Assembly (NCBI RefSeq): GCF_001540865.1
Contig: NC_033621.1
Coordinates: 22,249,279 to 22,313,278 of the forward strand
DNA length: 64,000 nucleotides
Source: Ananas comosus
Lineage: Eukaryota > Streptophyta > Magnoliopsida > Poales > Bromeliaceae
Direction: 5' to 3'
Positions 55,451 through 64,000 of this stretch are shown here, piece after piece (the first letter of the stretch is position 1; the number at the start of each line of letters is the position of its first letter). The notes under the pieces were generated by a model. The model was not told the DNA's origin and did not search any database. It worked only from the letters and a program-made list of their open reading frames with translations. Position numbers and translations under genes: made by a program.

Positions 55451-56330
55451 TGAGCTCCTATTTGGGCAATAGTGTGTATCTTCTAGAATTTTGCGAACAC
55501 TAAATGCGGATACCCCCTCATTAAATCAAATAAATTAATGTGGATCCACATCCACCCCCCAACATTAAATTAATTAAATTATTACAGCCATTGTGGGTGA
55601 ACGGTGGGTGAAACCGCTTCGGTGTAACGCTACCATATCACGGTCGCAACACCGACTTGTGGACCCCACACGTCGGATATAGACCCGTTCCACCGAGCGC
55701 CGCCACCTCGTTCGCTGGAATTGGACCGTTGCATGTTTTCTCTCATTTATTATATTTTTTTTAAAAATTCTTTTAAATTATTATGCTTAAATTTTAATTT
55801 AAGATCTAAACATACTACTGATATAAAAATAATATAATATTTTAATCACTATTATTTAATATTAATAATAAATTAATATTTAATTAAAAATATTTAAAAA
55901 AGAGTTCACTTAGAGCTCAATCCACTCATTTTTTAGATTCTGAGCTGATCTAACCACTATTAGAAAATCTGAAAATTAATTTTTAAAAATTATATTATTT
56001 TTTTCTCGTCAGATCATTCACAAACAGATTGCGACTTTGACCCGATTTTGATAGAATAATCAAAGTAATCTATTTGAAAATACAGCTCTTTAGTTGGTCC
56101 GTCTTTTTAGGAGAGTAAAAAAAAGCTCAATCTTTTCTGAGAAGCAGATAGATCGTGTACTTGATAATTCAAAGAATCTGGAGCTCATAATTTTGACCAT
56201 ATGGACTTTCGTGCGTTTCCGCGATGTCATGGCCAACGTGACTCGGCAACTTTAGTTTGTATAAAGATTTAGGTAAGTGCGACGCGAAGTAGCTAATGAG
56301 CTTCGATTACACTACTACTAACAGCCTCAT
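55451..56330. other. Gene-free stretch with a short GC-rich island
   Basis: 55600-55730 repeats the GGTGTAACG...ATCACGG...GGACCCCACACGT words seen near 8600 and 34940; the rest is AT-rich. No gene. Confidence 0.5.
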
Positions 56331-56745
56331 TGTTGGCTTCAAAGAGTTGTATTCTGTCCTGCGGAGATAGATCAAGTTGGATCAAGTTATTTTCGAAATA
56401 GCAGAAGGTTGAGTTGGATCGTTGCCCGACGTGGCGTGAGGCTGGTTGGACTAAGATACAATCGAGATCCGTGGACGTTGTGTATGTACACTTTAAGTGA
56501 ATTATTTATTCATTTTTAACAGCTTGAGCTCGTTTTTGGGATTAATGATTAGCGTTAACGATACGACAAGTGGTTCCAGAGTCAGAGATCATGGATTCTA
56601 TTCCCGCATACTGTGAATTTATCCAGGCGCTGATCAAGCTGTGTTGAGTCATCTTCGAAGTAGCATAAGGCCAGCTAGGCTGAGTCACAATCAAGATACG
56701 TGGATGTGAATGCTGTGTTTATGCACTTTAAGTAAATTAGTTAAG
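56331..56745 (+). mobile_element. Decayed TRIM copy
   Basis: LTR 56331-56568 is 238 bp like the 54-kb copies, beginning TGTTGGCTTCAAAG and ending ATACGACA. AG then TGGTTCCAGAGTCAGAG is a mutated primer-binding site. The second LTR is only partial (about 56639-56745). Confidence 0.8.
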
Positions 56746-57483
56746 TCTCATGGCTTTTGTGAAGGCACAATATGTTATCTGTTAATCGGACTTCTCGAAT
56801 TAAGCCTTTAACGGTGGAAGACGTTATTTGCTCTGATACTACTACTTCTTGCATAATGCAAAATCTAAAATGCATTGGAGAAAAAAACTAAACTACAAAA
56901 TATTAATTAATCAAAACCATTATTAATTATATACTCCTCTAAGCCACCGCATATGCGGTTATTCATTCAACTATAACTATGATAAAGCTACATATGAATT
57001 ACACAGCCATGGTTATTTCGTAATAAAGATACAATCATTGAGTTATCTAGAATAGGATGGAAGTTAATTAAGATAAAGAGTGATAAAGAAAAATAATAAT
57101 AATACAACTTATAATACGAGCTATATTTAAATATAATTAATTATGGTACTAATTATTTTTTATTCAGTTTGTATATTTGAAATATGATGAAAATTGATTA
57201 GTTAAGTTTTAATATCTTTTCATTTAATTTGCACGTTTAAAAATAAAATAAATATTAATTAGTTAAGTAATAATATTTTGTTTACTATCATGATTTTATT
57301 ATTATATTATTATAATTTATGTATAAACATTTAATTAAGTTATTCTAAATTACATTTTTAATTATGTAAGAATATAATTATATCAAATTTGTATTTATTA
57401 TATTATAATTTACTATTTCTCTAGTTATTTATCATATATATATATATATATAATATAATATAGTTTTTTCATCATTACTTTTT
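56746..57483. other. AT-rich gene-free stretch
   Basis: No gene or repeat ends resolved; a TA run at 57434-57452. Confidence 0.5.
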
Positions 57484-57645
57484 GACAAATAAATAACAGA
57501 ACTAAAAAACTTCACTTTTATAATTATAGTAATAAACAGGGAGAGATAAGTACGCTTCATTTAAGACAAATAAATAACAGAACTAAAAAATTTCACTTTT
57601 ATAATTATAGAAATAAACAGGGAGAGATAAGTACGCTTCATTTAA
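57484..57645. repeat. 81-bp tandem duplication
   Basis: Two copies (57484-57564, 57565-57645) beginning GACAAATAAATAACAGAACT, differing at about two positions. Confidence 0.9.
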
Positions 57646-57666
57646 ACTCTTCTCACTTTCGTTAAA

Positions 57667-58720
57667 GGATATGTTTGGTTGTTCGAAAGTGGATGAAGTG
57701 AAAAAAGTCACTTTTGTAAAAGTGACTTTTTAGTTCGATTGTTTGGTTTGCTATAAATTAAAAACATTAAAACTATAATTTTATAATTTTGATTATTAAA
57801 TTATATATAAAGAGATAAAAATATAAAGAAACGGCTTATAATTGCAATTTAAATGAAAAGTTTAATTTAAATTTATATTTAGAATTCAAAATTATATTTT
57901 AAAATTTAAATTTAAAGTTAAATCTGAGTTGAATTTATAATTAAAATTTAAGACATAAATTTAATTTACAATTTGAATTTAAAATTTAAGTTATAATTCA
58001 TAACTAAAATTAAATTTTAAAATAAAAGTTCAACACAAAAATTAGAATATTTATTCAAATTTAAATTCATAATTTGAATTTATAATTTGAATTATATATT
58101 AATTTACTCTTTGATTTTAAATTCTGAATTCAAACATGAATTCACAGTTTGAATTAATATAAATTTAAAATAAAATTTGAGTTTAAACCAATATTCGAAT
58201 TGAACATTTGAATTCATAATTCAAATGAAAATTCAAACTGAAAATCATTACAAATTCAAATTTGAATTTGTACTTGAAAATTTAAATTTTTAATTCAAAT
58301 TCAGTCAATAATTTGAATTTATAGTTGGAACAATTTGAATTCAAAGTTCAAATTGAAGTTCTTAGCTAAAAATAATTTGATTAAAATTTAAATTTTAAAT
58401 TTAAACAAATATAAAATTTTAGAATTCAAAGTGCAAATTGAAGTTCAAATTTAAAGTAAAACTTATCTTTAAAAATAAATTCAAATATCAAAGCTAAGAC
58501 CACATATAACCTCTTAACTAAACTCTCCACTGTTGGTGACTTCTGAATTTTTTGAGCCGAAGTAAAAAAAAAGAGATTTGGTTATAACTCACTTTATCAT
58601 GTCACTTTCGTAAAGTAATTTTTCATATTCATTTTCGCAAACCAAACAACTGATAAGGCGTCAATTTCTAGAAGTATTTGCACTTTTGATGCTTCACTTT
58701 CGGCCAACCAAATATGCCCT
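57667..58720. mobile_element. Large non-autonomous element with GGATATGTTTGGTTG end
   Basis: Left GGATATGTTTGGTTGTTCGA; right CCAACCAAATATGCCCT inverted, with GAAAGTG(A) shared further in. The ~700-bp core is a degenerate array of AAATTTGAATTT words in both orientations. Confidence 0.75.
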
Positions 58721-58723
58721 AAA

Positions 58724-59361
58724 ACGAAAATGTTATTCGTGTAAGTAAAAAAATTGATAGATAATATTCGAGATCCAAAATTTGAAGAGCAGCTTGTCAC
58801 GGACTGAAGCGAAATCGCTTGCCTAGCCTGTGTGGCGCTTGCCTTCTTTCGTGAAGTGAGCAAGCTTATCTCTCTATTTGCTAAGTTAGGACCTACTCGC
58901 CCTCAACTAACAACAAGAGAGAGAGAGTTTGAGAAATATTGCATATTGATAGAATTAAGAGTACAACTGATTTTCCTAAGGAGAGGGTGTGAAAGCCACA
59001 TCCTTATATAGGCAACTCGCCACCCAGACTACAAATAAAAAGACGCCAAGTGGCGTATAACTATAAGGCAAAGAGGGATGCTGCAAGCTCCCAACAGACT
59101 ATAGTCATTGCCCACCTAGAAATTCTAAGAGACAGTTGACCTGTCGGTATTCATATCATCAGTTTTGATATTTGCATAGAAACTTTTAGAACGCCCCAAC
59201 AAAATTTCTAACAGAACGCTCCTTCGAAGATCGAGCCACTATCAAGAAGAAGTCAGCAAAAAATATTTTATCCGTGACAACAACTGCTACACATTTTCCT
59301 CTAGAATCGGCTCACATTTCGATTTTGTTGGACAAAATCTCTCCAAACGTGGGGCCCACTA
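58724..59361. other. Gene-free stretch
   Basis: Mixed-composition spacer; the text at 58960-59250 (internally unique, normal GC) might be a decayed retroelement LTR but no ends were found. Confidence 0.4.
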
Positions 59362-60482
59362 GGCCCTATTTGGATGCATAGTTAAAAAACTTTATAGAAT
59401 TTTTATTCTGTAGTTTTGGTCTAAATAAAATACGGAATCCTGTGACTACAAAAAAATTCCACAGCTTTATTTTTAAGCTGTTTGGATACATATCGTACAA
59501 TTCCACAGGATTTATAACAATTAGATTTTTTAAATTTTGAAATTCAAAATTTAAAAATAAAATTTTAAAAAATTAAAATTCAAAATTTAAAAATAAAATT
59601 TTAAATTTTAAATTTTAAATTTTAAATTTTAAATTTTAAATTTTAAAAATTAAATTAAATTTTATATTTGAAATTTGAAATTTAAAATTTAAAGTTTGAA
59701 ATTTGAAATTTGAAATTTGAAAATTTTAATTTGAAATTCAAAATATAAAATTTGAAATTTAACATTCAAATTTGAAATTCAAAATTTAAAATTTAAATTT
59801 GAAATTTAAAATTCAATTTTAAAAATTAAAATTTTAAATTTTAAATTTCAAATTAAAATTTTAAAATTAGAGGTTCTGATTTTAAATTTAAATTTCAAAA
59901 TTTAAAAGTTAAAATTTAAAATTTAAAATTTAAAATTTANTTATAAATTTACATATTTATAAATTTTAAAAATTTAAAATTTGAAATTTGAAATTTGTGA
60001 AAATTGAAAATTGAAAATTAAAATTAAAATTTCAAATTTCAAATTTCAAATTTTAAATTTGTAAATTTGTAAATTTTTAATTTAAATTTTAAATTTTAAA
60101 TTTAAAAATTTGAAATTCAAAATTAGAAATTAGAAATTTAAAATTTAAAATTTAAAATTTAAAATCAAAATTAAAATTAAATTTTATAATTTTTAAATTT
60201 GAAATATAAAATTTAGATTGAAATTTAAAATTTTATGTTGAAACTTAATATTTAAAACTTGATACATGTTTGGGGTAAGGGAGCCCAAAATGGTAGAATT
60301 TTTTTCCTTTGGTTAGAGTGGATTATAATTTTACTTCATTTTTTAGGATATAGTATAACTATATTTCAAAAATTACGTCATTTTTTTTCTTCTTCTAAAC
60401 ACTTTATAGGATTATTTCTTACCGGTGTATAGCATAGATTAGTTTAACTATGCTACGTTTTTAGGAGTCTCCAAACGGGACC
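59362..60482. mobile_element. Second copy of the GGCCCTATTTGGATGCAT element
   Basis: Left GGCCCTATTTGGATGCATAG, right CTCCAAACGGGACC. Subterminal text (AAATTCCACAG; GGTTAGAGTGGATTATA; TACCGGTGTATAGCATAG) matches the copy at 12133. The AAATTTAAAATTT core (59520-60250) is about twice as long. One N at 59940. Confidence 0.75.
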
Positions 60483-61540
60483 TAAGTTTGGGCCAAGCCA
60501 GGTTCAAACCATAGTGCGACACGCCAAAAGCAAAGGGGCGCGCGCACTCCTTTACGTTCCGTTTCCTTCTTTTCCATCTCACTCGATGGGGATCATTACG
60601 CGGGCGGCCGCATAATACGGCTCGTGCGGATAAAGGAAAGTCGATGGCCGTCGCACGTTAATTGACGGTCCCGCATGCGCCACCGTCTCTTGTGTGGATT
60701 AATCATAAATTTTAAGCGCACCGAGTCCATCACGTCATCCCGTAGACCGCCCAGTTCTCCACCCAATCTTCTCCCTTTCCATTGAATCTCAACTCTTTTT
60801 TAAAAAATTATTTTCTTTCTCTATTTTTATAATTTTATATGATGATTACATATAATAATATATTAGCTATGTTATTTTTATTATATTTAATTGACTTGTA
60901 ATGCAATAGATTGATTTGCAAAGTACTTTCTATAAATACAAAATATACGTATAATTTTTTTAAAAATTATGAAATACTGGTTTTATTGCGCTAAAAATTA
61001 CTACACGTAGAGTAATTTTATAATTCATCTGTAGCATAATACATTTGATTTTTTCTAAAAATTATTTAATTTGAATTGAGTGTATGCATCATAACACGTT
61101 GAATTATACTATACTTAAATTTTTTGCAGAGAACTGAAAAAATATATCTTAAAATTTTAAAATGCATGTAGAATAAAATAAAAAGAAAAATATAATAAAT
61201 TATAGCTTAACATAATTTTACTTTATTATCCAGTAGCTCAAAAAGTTGTCTCAAACTATTTTATGATTTTATTTTTAACTTATCATAATAATTCATTATT
61301 AAAAAGACTAGCAAGACAATATACATTTATAAGTAAATTATAATGTGAGAACGTATAAATTATAAACAAGTAAAATACTAAATTATATCATACCGTAGTC
61401 ATAAAAAAGGATTTTTTTTCTTTTTTTAACTATTAAGTTTAACAACGTATTTTTATAATAACTTGTAAAATAAAATTACATAATAATAGTAAATCAGAAA
61501 AATGCCAGAGGACATAAGAGGCAAATTGGATATTGGTCAC
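60483..61540. other. Spacer upstream of the AAE13 gene
   Basis: 60520-60780 is GC-richer with CGCATGCGCCACCGTC, a word also at 8537; 60790-61500 is AT-rich. No gene seen. Confidence 0.45.
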
Positions 61541-61674
61541 AAACCGTCTCTAGTAAGTGGCAAAGAATTTTATGATCGCTACCCGAAATTCCAAGTTTGA
61601 ATTCTAATTATTATTTCTAAAAGACTAAATGAAGCGGATAACATGCTACCTTTCTATTAAAAGAAAGAAAAAAA
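61541..61674 (+). mobile_element. tRNA-type SINE, copy 6, next to the AAE13 promoter
   Basis: AAACCGTCTCTAGTAAGTGG head and AGTTTGAATTC box-B-like text; tail AAAGAAAGAAAAAAA. Flanks TGGATATTGGTCAC and TGGATATCGGTCCAC form a target duplication with small differences. The 3' end is ~120 bp from the TATA box at 61798. Confidence 0.82.
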
Positions 61675-61797
61675 TGGATATCGGTCCACGATGACGTGGT
61701 GGACCTGGTGCAGGCGCTAGTTTCTCGTAAATCCCCCACGTCACCGCCCTCCCCTCGCCGCAGAGGGGAGCGAAACGCCGCGATGAAGCGCCGCGAG

Positions 61798-61805
61798 TAT
61801 TTAAA
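61798..61805 (+). promoter_or_regulatory. TATA box of the AAE13-type gene
   Basis: TATTTAAA in a GC-rich context (GCGAGTATTTAAACCCCC), 187 bp before the ATG at 61992. Confidence 0.6.
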
Positions 61806-61991
61806 CCCCCTGCCCCCCGCGCGAGAGATTCCTCGGCGCGCGCCGCTAACGTGCGCCGCGGCTCCGCTCCCTCGTCCTCCTCCTCCTCCTCCTCGGCTCC
61901 TGCCAACAAGAACAACGGCGCACGCGATGGTGGTGGGCCCCATCGGCGGCGATTAAATGAGCGAGGACACCGCGCCGATCCGCTCGTTATT

Positions 61992-62059
61992 ATGAGCGCA
62001 TTCAAATGCCCCAACCTCCCCCTCATCCGCTCCTTCTCATATTCATGTGCTCGTGCTCT

Positions 62060-62090
<31 letters not shown>

Positions 62091-62223
62091 GGTGTGAGCT
62101 CCCCCCCCTCGCCCCCTCCCCTAGGGTTTCCTCGGATCCCCCGATCTCCTCCTCGCCCCTTCTCCTGTGAGTTCCCTCCCCCCGCACCTACCCTTTTGCC
62201 CCGATTCTTGCTTGTTTTGCTGG

Positions 62224-62259
<36 letters not shown>

Positions 62260-64000
62260 GCCCGATTAGGGCTCGATCGAGGTGCTTGCGTGGAGTTTGC
62301 GGGGTAGTGGTCGTGGACGCTCGTTTCGTGTTCGGTAAACCTGATTTGTGTTTTGTAGTATGATGGAGGTGAGCTCGAAATTGAGTAGTGGAAGTTGCGG
62401 TGCTTTTAGAATTCGTGGCTGTTTTAGGTGTTTATGATGAAAGTTTTATTGTGTTTTGGCCTTGTTTCTGGAACGAATGGTGGAAATGAGCCCCCGCTCG
62501 AAGTTTAGTACTGGGAAGTTGAGATGCTGCGTATTAGTGTCTGTTTTAGATATCTATGGTGATCTGTTCGACGTTTGGAGCATTATATTGTGATTTGATC
62601 TTGTTTTGAGCAAATGATGCTCTTGCATGCTCAACTGGTAGAAGAGAGCTAAAATTTAAGTAATGGAAGTTGAGTTGATTCGAATTGCTGTGCGTTTACT
62701 GTTTAGTTAGTTATAATGGTTGATTCGTAGTGAGGGGCGGCGCTCAATTGTGCTTTTATCTTACTTTTTTTTAGAAAATATGATGCCGTCGCAATTTAAC
62801 TGAGGGGAGTGAGCTGTAGTTTGCTAGTTTCTAAGTAGACGACATGAAAGATTTGGTTAGAAACACAGCGAGCAAAATATGCCCGGTTTTTCATAGAAAG
62901 AATACATTGGTTAAGACACAGATGTATGCCGAAAGGGATTGGCGTGAACGGCGTCAAGTAACTCATGCAGTATTACAATTATGATTTTCATTATCGGCAT
63001 TAATTTTTGAGAAACTCATTGTCAAAATTATTGTTAGCTGGAAATGTCATTGTTGTGTGTGATCTGATATATTATGTCCTTTTTTTTTGCAATATAGCTG
63101 AGAGTATAGTACCATCTGCTCATACATTCATGGAGGTTGCCAAAGAAGCTCTACGACATGCTTCGGCAAATCATGAACGCACTGCCATAATATCTGACCA
63201 GAAAAGTTACAGTTATGCTCAGATTGTAGCATCTGCTTTGGATATTTCCAACATTTTAAGCAACAAATGGATTGAAAATGTAAGTATAGCTTCCTTCTCC
63301 GTTGTCTATCTCTACATTTGAACAAATGGATAAGCCTGTTAGCTCAAAATGGCCCATTACTGCTGCAAATTAGCAAGTACTATTAATGTTAAATTTTCTG
63401 TAATATGTTTCCCAGTGCCATTTTGGGCCTTTCTCCACCCTTTTTTATTTGTTTATGTTTTCATCTCACCTATTAGCAAATACTCATTTGCATCTGTTTG
63501 TCTTATGTCACCGTAACACCATAAAGAACCCTCTATCATTTTGCTCTTCATTCAAGCTACTCACGCCGGAGAGTTCATAACATTTTCATTTCTGTTCCAC
63601 TCATCTTCTAGATATTTAGTATTTAGTTTTGGCTCAATTCCCATACAGCGACAATGGGGGATATTGTCATCGATGTAGTTTATCTTGTAAATTCTAAGCT
63701 TGTTTCAGCAATGAATAATTTTTGTTTTGTTAAATATCAGCCTAGATATATCATTGCACGCTTATCACTTGGAATATGCTTATGATATATGGTAGTATAT
63801 TATTGATGAATAATTTGATCCGATGGTTTAGATGCATCATAGCTGCGAAGCTGGAAATTCTCCTGTTGAAGACATCAATGGAAAAAGCAGCCTTCATGGG
63901 ACTCGTGTGGGGATTGTGGCTAAACCTTCTCCTGAATTTGTTGCTGGAATCTTAGGAACTTGGCTTTCTGGTGGAGTTGCTGTTCCAATTGCCCTCAGCT
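61992..64000 (+). CDS. AAE13: Malonate-CoA ligase, AAE13 type (5' part; runs off the window)
   Basis: Exons 61992-62166, 63098-63279, 63832 to beyond 64000; phases join and 175 codons are visible. The enzyme is an acyl-activating AMP-binding protein that makes malonyl-CoA from malonate. Seen: SYSYAQIVASALDIS and GTRVGIVAKPSPEFVAGILG-type text, followed by TWLSGGVAVPIALS, all typical of AAE13. The AMP-binding and acyl-binding loops lie outside the window. Exon 1 encodes 58 residues rich in Arg, Ser and Pro with almost no acid, starting MSAFKCPNLPLIRSFSYSCA, a likely mitochondrial presequence. A second Met at residue 70 (63130, MEVAKEAL) matches the cytosolic start of the family. Arabidopsis AAE13 is dual-localised to cytosol and mitochondria by such alternative starts. 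A 33-nt poly(T) lies in intron 1. Confidence 0.9.

Noticed and set aside
61851..61991. Upstream in-frame extension of AAE13 from the ATG at 61851
   Set aside because: It shares the frame but adds Ser/Arg low-complexity residues close to the TATA box (61798), so it is probably 5'UTR. The ATG at 61992 gives a clean presequence.
61617..62026. Minus-strand frames of 108-126 codons at the AAE13 promoter
   Set aside because: GC-driven shadows of the promoter and exon 1; no domain, no splice support.

Overview
The window is nuclear DNA from a flowering plant. Most genes are split into many short exons with GT/AG introns, the spacers are AT-rich, and there are many miniature transposons, (GA)n/(TA)n microsatellites and an intron-containing nuclear tRNA-Tyr. 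GC-rich first exons and promoters with TGGGCCC and CACGTG words suggest a monocot, but I cannot fix the species. Single N bases at 25667, 49651 and 59940 mark a draft assembly. No operon-like, viral or CRISPR structure is present.

Six protein genes can be rebuilt exon by exon, five of them complete. On the minus strand at the left edge is a plant cysteine oxidase of the PCO4/5 type (CDS 260-4711, 5 exons, 244 aa), with a separate 5'UTR exon near 7053. After about 12 kb without genes comes a plus-strand nucleobase-ascorbate transporter (19956-24399, 14 exons, 524 aa), then a minus-strand tRNA-Tyr(GUA) at 25724-25808. Three minus-strand genes follow: cytosolic aspartate aminotransferase (29016-34110, 12 exons, 422 aa), an alpha/beta-hydrolase (36040-41490, 13 exons, 384 aa) and a type II ROP/RAC GTPase whose lipid-modified tail is finished by a 34-nt last exon (43030-46112, 8 exons, 209 aa). 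After a second gene-poor stretch (46.4-61.5 kb) the window ends inside a plus-strand malonate-CoA ligase gene of the AAE13 type (61992 to beyond 64000). These genes look like independent housekeeping and signalling genes, not a cluster.

The gene-poor stretches are dense with short non-autonomous elements. I recognise: (1) a tRNA-type SINE of about 150 bp in at least eight places, several with clear target-site duplications; (2) a very small TRIM-type LTR element with 237-238 bp LTRs and an internal region of only 74 bp, as an LTR-LTR-internal-LTR array, a decayed copy and a solo LTR; (3) a 350-680 bp inverted-repeat family with 9-bp target duplications, including one copy inserted in another; (4) an 8-bp-duplication hAT-like element hosting a second element; (5) a 513-bp element with 8-bp duplications upstream of the aminotransferase; (6) a family of roughly 215-255 bp elements sharing a GCTACTATRCT-like terminus; (7) elements with TTTGG-containing ends and AAATTTAAAATTT-like cores; (8) a GGTTAATTTCATATAAATTCC-ended family. 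No transposase or reverse transcriptase gene is visible, so all would depend on proteins encoded elsewhere.
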